A DNA stretch of 64,000 nt, taken from assembly GCA_017518185.1 (NCBI GenBank), contig JAFWWB010000072.1, positions 1-64,000 on the forward strand, in the 5' to 3' direction. Made by a program: the position numbers and the translations under genes. The stretch comes from Lachnospiraceae bacterium (GTDB lineage: Bacteria; Bacillota; Clostridia; Lachnospirales; Lachnospiraceae). Positions 1 to 5,909 of the stretch are shown in pieces (within the stretch, counting starts at the first letter, position 1; each line of letters opens with the position of its first letter). The notes under the pieces were generated by a model, which had not been told where the DNA came from, searched no databases, and saw nothing but the letters and a program-made list of their open reading frames with translations.

Positions 1-227
1 CTTGAGCTTATTCCTGCTACAAGAAACAGGATTGGCATAAACCATGGATAAACAAGATATAAAAAACTATCAAACCATTGGAAGTCCATATTTGATATCT
101 GCTTGTAGCCGCCACCTATTCCTTCTGCGTTATAAATATAGATGACATGGTAGATGACCACTATAGTCACGGTGATCCAACGGATGTTATCAATATAATG
201 TCTTCTTTCATTTGTATCAGATTTCAT
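1..227 (-). CDS. Acyltransferase family membrane protein, 3' end beyond window
   Basis: Reading leftward from the ATG at 227-225 gives 75 residues that run off the window edge without a stop. The start MKSDTNERRHYIDNIRW is the typical N-terminus of acyltransferase-3 (OafA/OpgC-like) membrane enzymes. It is followed by a hydrophobic helix holding the usual helix-1 histidine (IVVIYHVIYIYN) and a second helix (LYLVYPWFMPILFLVAG). The family transfers acyl groups to sugars or cell-surface glycans at the membrane. An AGGTG ribosome site lies about 9 bases upstream. Only the first two membrane helices are visible, so the substrate cannot be inferred. The family call rests on the N-terminal pattern alone. 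Confidence 0.75.
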   Translation of the reverse strand, partial: MKSDTNERRHYIDNIRWITVTIVVIYHVIYIYNAEGIGGGYKQISNMDFQWFDSFLYLVYPWFMPILFLVAGISS

Positions 228-500
228 TATTTTCACACCTTCCATAATAATACGACATTTCATACAATTGCAACTATTTTTTACATTTATTATATATTGA
301 AAATCCGGAAAGTCTATCAACCGTATTTTACATTTTTATCTGATTTTTGTTAATTTTAGTTGCAATTAACCAAATAAGATTTAAATTTTTTTCCGTTATG
401 AAAACCATTTATGCGTTTAAAAAGGAGGGGGCACGGATACTTCTGCCGAAAAATATCTGGCGAAATGCTGAGGAAATGCGCGCCGATAAGCCGAAAAAAC
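228..500. other. AT-rich intergenic region with a possible leftward promoter
   Basis: No convincing gene was seen. On the minus strand a TTGATA (320-315) and a TATAAT (294-289) lie 20 bases apart, which is too wide for a good sigma-70 promoter but could serve the acyltransferase gene. An AAAGGAGGGGG ribosome-site-like run at 420-430 is followed only by short frames that soon stop. Confidence 0.3.
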
Positions 501-530
501 TTGACAAAACAATGTAAAAATGACTATCCT
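501..530 (+). promoter_or_regulatory. Sigma-70 promoter candidate
   Basis: TTGACA (501-506), an 18-base spacer and TATCCT (525-530) form a good -35 and a fair -10. The promoter points at the remnant reading frame at 543-803 and the zinc-ribbon gene behind it. It may be the original promoter of the truncated upstream gene or one captured by the deletion. Confidence 0.45.
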
Positions 531-542
531 GTTGGCTTATAA

Positions 543-803
543 CATCCTGGCCGTTTTTGTTTTGCGGGAGGGGAAATCCTCTCCAGCACTACAGCACGCC
601 TTGTATGGCATACTGCATATATCGTTCTGTTCCATTCTCCTGACAGGATCCCCGGGGAAGACGAATACAAAGAGTATGCCCTTATCAGGCTTGATGGCGA
701 AAACTGGGAGGCCGGTAATCTGGTCAGCAATAAAACTATCGTCAATATGAGTGATGATTTTATGGGCTGGGATGCATGGAAGGAAGGAGGCGCATATGTT
801 TGA
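543..803 (+). pseudogene. 3' remnant of an unrecognised gene upstream of the zinc-ribbon protein
   Basis: This frame is open from the TAA at 540-542 to a TGA at 801-803, with no plausible start codon in its first two thirds. From about 654 it reads like a genuine protein tail (EDEYKEYALIRLDGENWEAG, then NLVSNKTIVNMSDDFMGWDA). Its stop overlaps the ATG of the next gene, the arrangement of two translationally coupled genes. I infer that it is the C-terminus of a gene whose 5' part was deleted. The first 30 codons are less protein-like and may come from other DNA. I do not recognise the family. Confidence 0.45.
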
Positions 804-1704
804 GGTAAAATTCGGGACACCGAAGCCGGTGCTGTTCAGGGAATACCGTAAATTCGGCGATCAGGTCATGGATGTTGACCTTGAGGCGCGTTTTGCGGGT
901 AAATGTGAGGTCTCGGGATACGATAAAAGCCGTTATGCGGATGAGGGGGAAGTCAGCGAATATATTAAAAGCAACTGTTCCGCAATCCTGGAAAAGTGCC
1001 TGAAAAGCCGGCCGGAAGGTGAGTCGGTCATGAAGTCCTTCTTCGCCGGCCTGGACGGGGCTTTTAGTGCCGAACTTGAAAACAGCGGGATAAGCGCAAA
1101 AACAGAGATCTTCACAAAGAATCTTACCGAGGATTCGGAACAGGTGTATAAAGATCTTCTGAAGGTGCTTACCGCAACGCGGACGGACTTCGGCTGGGAT
1201 CATGTGAATTTTGATACGGTCATTAAAAAGCCCGAGGGTACATTTATGGTCTCGCCCGCGTCCATGAGCTTAAAGTATAAAGATAACCGTGTATTTTATA
1301 AGCCCGGCGAACATGTGGAGGCGATCTATTGGGCAGTCGCTTCCGATACTAGCTACCAGGTGACAGTGGATGCGCCGGATCTTAAAGTGGAGTATGGAAG
1401 CGTTATCACTATATCCTTTACCATGCCCGAACATGATGTATATATATCCGTCGGAGCGCAGTCATATATGACATGCATGCCGCCCAATGCGGGAATGATG
1501 AATTTTCCGGGAATGATGATGAATATGGGCAATATGGGGAATCCCACTGAAGCTCCCAAGCCGGATCCCGGGGAAAAGCCTGCAGTCAGCGGTGTTTCCG
1601 AATGGACCTGTCCTTTATGCGGGACCGTGAACAAAGGAAAATTCTGCTATGAGTGCGGAGGCGCAAGACCGGCTGATACAGTGGCCGGGTGTGGCAACAT
1701 GTAA
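796..1704 (+). CDS. Hypothetical protein with C-terminal zinc ribbon
   Basis: This 302-residue protein starts at the ATG at 796, five bases after AGGAGG (785-790). An upstream in-frame ATG at 751 lacks a ribosome site. The N-terminal 140 residues (MFEVKFGTPKPVLFREYRKF) look soluble and mixed alpha/beta. Residues about 150-230 form a beta-rich segment ending in FTMPEHDVYISVGAQS. A Met/Gly/Asn-rich linker (GMMNFPGMMMNMGNMGN) leads to a C-terminal zinc ribbon, CPLCG-x9-CYECG. Similar ribbons end SPFH or virion-core-type proteins, but no SPFH domain is evident here. The gene is coupled to the truncated frame before it. Function is unknown; a scaffold or binding role is a guess. Confidence 0.75.
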   Translation: MFEVKFGTPKPVLFREYRKFGDQVMDVDLEARFAGKCEVSGYDKSRYADEGEVSEYIKSNCSAILEKCLKSRPEGESVMKSFFAGLDGAFSAELENSGISAKTEIFTKNLTEDSEQVYKDLLKVLTATRTDFGWDHVNFDTVIKKPEGTFMVSPASMSLKYKDNRVFYKPGEHVEAIYWAVASDTSYQVTVDAPDLKVEYGSVITISFTMPEHDVYISVGAQSYMTCMPPNAGMMNFPGMMMNMGNMGNPTEAPKPDPGEKPAVSGVSEWTCPLCGTVNKGKFCYECGGARPADTVAGCGNM

Positions 1705-1782
1705 TTAGTTTCTTATACCGAGACGATACAAGAGGCGTAGACATGGGATTTCAGATCAAATCCCCAGTAGCGGGAAACTAAT
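1704..1782. repeat. Nested inverted repeats behind the zinc-ribbon gene
   Basis: A perfect 9-base inverted repeat, ATTAGTTTC (1704-1712) and GAAACTAAT (1774-1782), encloses a second perfect hairpin, GGGATTT-CAGATC-AAATCCC (1745-1764). There is no U-tract after either stem, so it is not a classical terminator. It could be a structured RNA, a protein site or the edge of a lost element. Confidence 0.45.
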
Positions 1783-1832
1783 CATGTGTTGCTATCTGGA
1801 AATTATAAACACGTCATAAATATACTTTGAAA

Positions 1833-1854
1833 GTAGACTTTGAGTAGACTTTGA
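1833..1854. repeat. Tandem 11-base direct repeat
   Basis: GTAGACTTTGA occurs twice head to tail (1833-1843 and 1844-1854). A third partial copy, ACTTTGA, lies at 1824-1830. The set sits about 65 bases before the small coupled ORF at 1918 and might be a regulator site or replication slippage. Confidence 0.5.
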
Positions 1855-1917
1855 AATGTCACGACATTATGAGGGAAAACGACAGGGATGCCTATCAATA
1901 GTAAAGGTGGGATATAT

Positions 1918-2007
1918 ATGTTGAAACAGGCGGGGATTGATACCGACAGTATGCAGTATAAGGCTACAATGAATATGATGAATTCATCGCCCGGGGAGAA
2001 GAAATGA
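1918..2007 (+). CDS. Small ORF coupled to the metallophosphoesterase gene
   Basis: ATG at 1918 has an AAAGGTGG ribosome site seven bases upstream and encodes 29 residues (MLKQAGIDTDSMQYKATMNM ending in SSPGEKK). Its TGA at 2005-2007 overlaps the ATG of the metallophosphoesterase at 2004, so ribosomes can pass directly from one to the other. It may be a leader peptide or the tail of a lost gene kept for coupling. The metallophosphoesterase start has its own GGGGAGAAG, which argues that coupling is not essential. Confidence 0.4.
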   Translation: MLKQAGIDTDSMQYKATMNMMNSSPGEKK

Positions 2008-2759
2008 TATATATTACGGGTGACTGTCACCAGAATTATGAAAGATTCAACGTAAAGATCTTTCCCGAGCAGAAGGAAATGACCAAAGAGGATCATGTCA
2101 TCATCTGCGGGGATTTCGGAGGCGTATGGAATAAGGATGAGGAAAGCAGGGAAGAGACCGCGCTTATGGACCGGCTTGACAGCAGATCCTTTACGACCCT
2201 GTTTGTTGACGGCAATCATGAAAACTTCGACAGGCTGTATTCGTATCCGGTAGAGGAATGGAAGGGCGGCAAGGTGCATAAGATCCGGCCTTCTGTCATC
2301 CATCTGATGCGCGGCCAGATATATGAAATAGAGGGACGGAGCTTTTTTACCTTTGGCGGAGCCACAAGCCACGATATCGACGGCGGTATACTGGAGCCGG
2401 ACGATCCCGACTTCAGAAGAAAACGAAAGGAACTGAACCGGGGGTTCCTTCCATACCGGATCGATCATATCAGCTGGTGGAAGCAGGAGCTACCGACAGA
2501 GGAGGAGATGGAGGAAGGCCGCAGAAATCTCGCCGGACATGGCAATGAGGTCGATTTTATCGTGACGCACTGCTGCGCCTCAAGTACACAGGCACTTCTG
2601 GGCGGCGGTTTCTATAAACCCGATCCGCTGACACAGTATCTGGAAGAGATCCGGCAGACAACGAAGTTCAAGAAGTGGTTCTTCGGCCATTACCACGACA
2701 ACAGGAACATCAACGCCGAAGAGCTCCTGTTGTACGAACAGATCATCAGGATAGCGTAG
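2004..2759 (+). CDS. Metallophosphoesterase (calcineurin-like)
   Basis: The 251-residue protein carries the full metal-binding set of the calcineurin-like phosphoesterase fold. It has GDCHQ near residue 6 (Asp and His), CGDFGGVW near 35, GNHENFD near 70, a VTHCC segment near 187 and FGHYHDN near 225. Two divalent metals are expected in a cytoplasmic enzyme cleaving phosphomono- or diesters. The substrate cannot be read from the sequence; single-domain relatives act on nucleotides or phosphoproteins. There is no signal peptide. The gene is followed within 20 bases by a strong terminator, so it ends its transcript. A GGGGAGAAG ribosome site sits just before the ATG. Confidence 0.88.
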   Translation: MIYITGDCHQNYERFNVKIFPEQKEMTKEDHVIICGDFGGVWNKDEESREETALMDRLDSRSFTTLFVDGNHENFDRLYSYPVEEWKGGKVHKIRPSVIHLMRGQIYEIEGRSFFTFGGATSHDIDGGILEPDDPDFRRKRKELNRGFLPYRIDHISWWKQELPTEEEMEEGRRNLAGHGNEVDFIVTHCCASSTQALLGGGFYKPDPLTQYLEEIRQTTKFKKWFFGHYHDNRNINAEELLLYEQIIRIA

Positions 2760-2778
2760 GGAAGCATACCGTGGATAG

Positions 2779-2817
2779 CTGCTGACAGGGAATGAGGTTC
2801 TCTGGCAGCAGTTTTTT
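2779..2817 (+). terminator. Intrinsic terminator of the metallophosphoesterase gene
   Basis: CTGCTGACAG (2779-2788) pairs with CTGGCAGCAG (2802-2811) with one mismatch, followed directly by six T residues (2812-2817). It lies 19 bases after the metallophosphoesterase stop. Confidence 0.9.
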
Positions 2818-2868
2818 GATTGGGGAGCGGTACTGAGTGTGAGGAAAGGGTAGAGACTAGCTGGGCAG

Positions 2869-2884
2869 ACTAATCATGATTAGT
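2869..2884. repeat. Perfect 16-base palindrome
   Basis: ACTAATCATGATTAGT is a perfect uninterrupted palindrome. Its left ten bases recur at 1777-1786, at the end of the nested inverted repeat. It lies between a terminator and a small ORF and may be a dimeric regulator site or a recombination site. Confidence 0.55.
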
Positions 2885-2917
2885 ATGGAGTCTACAGGAT
2901 TGGTGGGGGAAGAATAG

Positions 2918-3034
2918 ATGCTGATGTATGAATTTGCAGTTGATATCAATGATTGGATAAGAGGAACGTTTGTTTTGGTGAAAAATGCCAAGACGAGACT
3001 TGGAGATTTGTACAGTTATTATGGACACTCTTAA
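2918..3034 (+). CDS. Small ORF, 38 residues, possibly a gene remnant
   Basis: ATG at 2918 follows a GTGGGGGAAG ribosome-site-like stretch and encodes MLMYEFAVDINDWIRGTF followed by VLVKNAKTRLGDLYSYYGHS. The composition is protein-like and different from the shadow frames around it. It stops just before the operator-like palindrome at 3038. It could be a genuine small protein or the end of a degraded gene. I do not recognise it. Confidence 0.35.
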   Translation: MLMYEFAVDINDWIRGTFVLVKNAKTRLGDLYSYYGHS

Positions 3035-3037
3035 AAT

Positions 3038-3052
3038 ACCCCAATTAGGGGT
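3038..3052. promoter_or_regulatory. Operator candidate upstream of the XRE regulator
   Basis: ACCCC-AATTA-GGGGT is a perfect inverted repeat about 20 bases upstream of the -10 of the XRE gene, covering its -35 region. This is where an autoregulating XRE repressor usually binds. The link to this particular protein is inferred from position. Confidence 0.45.
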
Positions 3053-3071
3053 GAAGCTTTACTCTTCAATA

Positions 3072-3080
3072 TGGTATAAT
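3072..3080 (+). promoter_or_regulatory. Extended -10 promoter of the XRE regulator gene
   Basis: TGGTATAAT is an extended -10 element (TGn plus consensus TATAAT) about 43 bases before the XRE start codon. No good -35 is present, which extended -10 promoters tolerate. Confidence 0.6.
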
Positions 3081-3122
3081 ATATTTGCCGTTTTGCTAGA
3101 ATCTTTTCAGAAAGGTATAACT

Positions 3123-3410
3123 ATGATAGGGATTGGAGAACGATTAAAGCGGTTACGGGTAGAAAAAGGATATACACAAAGAAAACTGGGCAATCTCCTT
3201 GGTGTAAGAAACAGTATTATATCATTCTATGAGGTGAGAGAACGGCAACCATCTCTTGGTATGGTTGTGAAAACAGCTAGAACATTTGGAGTCTCTTCTG
3301 ATTATATTCTTGGAATAACTGGAGATAGAAGCATTATAGACACTAGAGGCTTGAGTGAAGCGGAAATAATCGCTTTGTGTAGATTGGCTGATAGGATGCG
3401 TGCTAAATAG
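3123..3410 (+). CDS. XRE-family HTH transcriptional regulator
   Basis: This 95-residue protein is an N-terminal helix-turn-helix of the Cro/C1 type: ERLKRLRVEKGYTQRKLGNL then GVRNSIISFYEVRERQPSL. A short tail follows (VSSDYILGITGDRS). The layout matches small clostridial repressors with one HTH_3 domain. The start is placed at the ATG at 3123 because AAAGG lies seven bases before it and a TATAAT lies 43 bases upstream. The longer in-frame extension to 2985 would run through that promoter. It probably regulates itself through the palindrome at 3038-3052. Its target outside this locus is unknown. Confidence 0.85.
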   Translation: MIGIGERLKRLRVEKGYTQRKLGNLLGVRNSIISFYEVRERQPSLGMVVKTARTFGVSSDYILGITGDRSIIDTRGLSEAEIIALCRLADRMRAK

Positions 3411-3430
3411 TAGGAATGAGGAGATAATTA

Positions 3431-3496
3431 ATGTCCATAATACTGCTGGAAGTTCTGCATTCTGAGATGAGAAGGATTTACGACAGAAAAAGATGA
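3431..3496 (+). CDS. Very small ORF before the macro-domain gene
   Basis: ATG at 3431, preceded by GAGGAGATAATTA, opens a 21-codon frame (MSIILLEVLHSEMRRIYDRK plus Arg). It ends at 3496, right at the ribosome site of the macro-domain gene. It may be a translated leader or simply chance. There is no family match. Confidence 0.25.
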   Translation: MSIILLEVLHSEMRRIYDRKR

Positions 3497-3509
3497 GGAG
3501 GAGGAACCG

Positions 3510-4034
3510 GTGAAAGAAGAGAGTTTAATTTCCATACTAAAGGCAAGTATTACGGATCTTGATACGGATGTGGTCGTTAATGCGGCGAATGAAGGATTAT
3601 GGGCCGGCAGCGGTGTCTGCGGAGCCATCTTCAGGGCTGCGGGACATGATAAGCTGCAGGCGGCATGCGATGCGATAGGGCATTGTGATACCGGATCAGC
3701 GGTCATAACGCCGGGATTTGATCTGAAGGCAAAGTATATCGTTCATGCAGTAGGCCCTGTCTGGAATGGCGGAGGGAATGGCGAAGAGGCGCTTCTTAAG
3801 GGTGCATATAAACGGTCTCTGGAACTGGCATATGAGAACGAATGCCATTCCATAGGATTTCCCCTGATATCTGCCGGTATATTCGGATACCCGCTTGAAG
3901 GCGCCTGGAGCGCAGCGATACAGGCCTGCAGGGAGTTCTTTGAAGAGAACCCGGGCTGCGGGATAAAGGTGGTATTTGCTGTTCTTGATGACAGGATCAT
4001 GGCGGCCGGAGAGAAGGTGCTGGGGGAAGAGTAG
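3510..4034 (+). CDS. Macro-domain protein (ADP-ribose binding or hydrolysing)
   Basis: The 174-residue protein is a single macro domain. The ADP-ribose pocket motifs are visible: TDVVVNAANEGLWAGSGVCG near residue 20, the phosphate-loop SAGIFGYPLEGA near 128, and ITPGFDLKAKYIVHAVGP in the core. Macro domains bind ADP-ribose and often remove it from proteins or from O-acetyl-ADP-ribose. The start is GTG at 3510 after GGAGGAGGAA. The second macro-domain gene at 8494 is clearly paralogous (shared TPGF-x-L-x-AKYI-x-HAV). Both lie in the accessory region, so a role in stress, toxin reversal or phage defence is possible but not shown. Confidence 0.88.
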   Translation: MKEESLISILKASITDLDTDVVVNAANEGLWAGSGVCGAIFRAAGHDKLQAACDAIGHCDTGSAVITPGFDLKAKYIVHAVGPVWNGGGNGEEALLKGAYKRSLELAYENECHSIGFPLISAGIFGYPLEGAWSAAIQACREFFEENPGCGIKVVFAVLDDRIMAAGEKVLGEE

Positions 4035-4066
4035 GCGGTACCGGCGGAGGAAGAGGGAGGAAAATA

Positions 4067-4738
4067 GTGGATTCAAAACTGTTTGTTCAGGGGATCGCAA
4101 AATTTCTGTCAGGTTTATTGCTCATAGGGGGACTGATCTTCATTCCGGCCGGAACTCTCGGGTTTTGGCAAGGGTGGCTGTTGATCGGCATCCTGTTTAT
4201 CCCTATGTTCATCGGCGGTCTCATTATGATGAAGAAAAGTCCGGATCTGTTAAGGAAAAGACTTAATGTGAAAGAGGAACAGGATGAACAAAAGACGGTG
4301 ATCATCCTGAGCGGGCTGATGTTTCTGGCAGCGTTTATCCTTGCCGGATTAAATTTTCGTTTCGGATGGATCGTACTGCCGGTGTGGGTGCCATATACCG
4401 CAGCAGCAGTGTTCCTTGCAGGCTATGCTCTTTATGCCGAGGTTCTCCGTGAAAATGCATATCTTTCACGGACGGTTGAGGTGCAGGAGGATCAGAAGGT
4501 GATCGATACGGGGCTGTATGGGATCGTACGGCATCCTATGTATATGACCACATTCCTGCTCTTTCTCTCTATGCCTCTGGTGCTGGGATCAGTGTTCTCT
4601 TTTGTGATCATGCTGTTGTATATTCCGATCATTGCAAAGAGAATACAGAACGAGGAGCAGGTGTTGGAGAACGGACTGGATGGATATACGGAGTACAAGA
4701 AAAGGATAAAGTATAAGGTGATCCCGTTTATCTGGTGA
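4067..4738 (+). CDS. Isoprenylcysteine methyltransferase-like membrane methyltransferase
   Basis: This 223-residue membrane protein has about five hydrophobic helices. Its C-terminal signature, TGLYGIVRHPMY followed by MTTFLLFLSMPL and an acidic pair (NEEQVLEN) before GYTEYKKR, is typical of the ICMT/phospholipid methyltransferase family. That part binds S-adenosylmethionine. The substrate is unknown; bacterial members methylate lipids or other membrane compounds. The start GTG at 4067 follows AGGGAGGAAAA. It lies 32 bases after the macro-domain gene and may share its transcript. Its stop overlaps the start of the orphan frame at 4737-4877. Confidence 0.8.
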   Translation: MDSKLFVQGIAKFLSGLLLIGGLIFIPAGTLGFWQGWLLIGILFIPMFIGGLIMMKKSPDLLRKRLNVKEEQDEQKTVIILSGLMFLAAFILAGLNFRFGWIVLPVWVPYTAAAVFLAGYALYAEVLRENAYLSRTVEVQEDQKVIDTGLYGIVRHPMYMTTFLLFLSMPLVLGSVFSFVIMLLYIPIIAKRIQNEEQVLENGLDGYTEYKKRIKYKVIPFIW

Positions 4739-4877
4739 AAGCCTTGCTCCCGGATGGATTACCGGCAACCTTACCCTTGAGAATGTGACGGTATCATCGG
4801 AAAGCGGCGCTTGGGAGTTCAAGACGAACGGCTTTAAGCTTGAGGCAGGCGGCGCTGAACTGGTAAACGGGAAATAA
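4737..4877 (+). pseudogene. Remnant of a beta-rich (surface-type) protein
   Basis: This is an open frame with no start codon. It reads GWITGNLTLENVTVSSESGA, then WEFKTNGFKLEAGGAELVNG and a stop at 4875-4877. The alternating polar and hydrophobic pattern resembles the end of a cell-surface or repeat-type beta protein. It is fused out of frame to the end of the methyltransferase gene, so it is probably what a deletion left behind. Confidence 0.4.
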
Positions 4878-4929
4878 GGCAGACAGAACTGATAACTGCA
4901 CGGTTTGATCCCGGTTCCAGACAAAGCTG

Positions 4930-4971
4930 AAAAAGGCTCCATCCCATATGGTACATGGGGTGGAGCTTTTT
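4930..4971. terminator. Bidirectional intrinsic terminator
   Basis: An A-run, then GGCTCCATCCC, an 11-base loop, GGGGTGGAGC and a T-run (ending 4971). It lies between the plus-strand genes and the convergent DUF5131 gene and can stop both. Confidence 0.85.
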
Positions 4972-5023
4972 CGGTAAGAGAGTGCAGGATCGGGAACCGG
5001 TTGAATAAGACTGTGATCCGTGC

Positions 5024-5833
5024 TTAAGTGTCCAGGCCTGCGCGGTGCGCCTGCGAATGCTGTATCCGCCTTGGGATATTGTAGAGTTTTCCGTCTTTTA
5101 AGAGTTTAGCTCCGGTCTGGTGGTAATAAAAGCTTATGCCGTTTTCGATGCACTGCGCGTGGACATTCTCTACCCAGGAATAGTCACATATCCTGGCATC
5201 TGCTCCGGATTCGCCGCCTACGGATACATGTCTGATGACGGGAGAACCGTCCGGTAAGCGGTAGTTTTCAATATACGGTCCCAGGTCTACGGCACTAAGC
5301 ATAGGCTCTATCATTACGGAATGATGAAAGAGCGGCAGTGACAGATATACGGGAAGCCTCTTGTCGGCCATATCCTGGTTTTCGCAGGTGACTGCTATGG
5401 TGATATGTTCCCAGTCTTTGCCCCAGCTGCCGGGAAGATGATCCGCGATGCGTTCCGGCCTTTTCGTGATCATGAAGAAGCTGCAGTCTGAACGCTCGTG
5501 CATCATATCCCAGGCATCTGCGCGCCATTCATCCGCATCGCTATGAAAAAAATCGGAGGAAAAACAGGTCCATATATGTGAGCCGGAAGGGATCTTATAC
5601 ATGCCTTTGTTCTTTCCGGACTTCAGGATCCGTACGGGAAGATCGAAGCTGTCAGTCTTCTGTACGACGGAAGGATCCCTGCCCACGGACTCGTCCCGCC
5701 GGTACATATAGCAGTGCAGGCATCCTGCGCTCGCCCTGGTGCATCCGTGCCACAGGTTCCAGTTGACCGACAGCGGCGGACGTGTGTCGATATTCTCTTC
5801 AGGGAGGAATGACAGCTGTTTCATCAGTACCAT
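5024..5833 (-). CDS. Gp37/Gp68-like protein, DUF5131 family
   Basis: The 269-residue protein has the features of the phage Gp37/Gp68 (DUF5131) family. An N-terminal NWNLWHGCTRASAGC segment is followed by LHCY, giving Cys31, Cys38 and Cys41 (C-x6-C-x2-C), a probable iron-sulfur or zinc site. It also has DFFHSDADEWRADAW, FFMITKRPERI, MIEPMLSAVDLG and SVGGESGADARICDYSW. The family resembles radical-SAM enzymes in fold, and its biochemical role is unresolved. It is found in phages and in bacterial accessory regions, which fits this neighbourhood. The start at 5833 follows GGGG on the minus strand; an ATG four codons in (5824) is an alternative. Confidence 0.8.
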   Translation of the reverse strand: MVLMKQLSFLPEENIDTRPPLSVNWNLWHGCTRASAGCLHCYMYRRDESVGRDPSVVQKTDSFDLPVRILKSGKNKGMYKIPSGSHIWTCFSSDFFHSDADEWRADAWDMMHERSDCSFFMITKRPERIADHLPGSWGKDWEHITIAVTCENQDMADKRLPVYLSLPLFHHSVMIEPMLSAVDLGPYIENYRLPDGSPVIRHVSVGGESGADARICDYSWVENVHAQCIENGISFYYHQTGAKLLKDGKLYNIPRRIQHSQAHRAGLDT

Positions 5834-5909
5834 ATAGTATCCCCAAAAGTTTTTTTTGTCCAGTGGATGTATTTCCCGCTCTGATCAGGTACAATTGGTA
5901 AAAAGAGAC

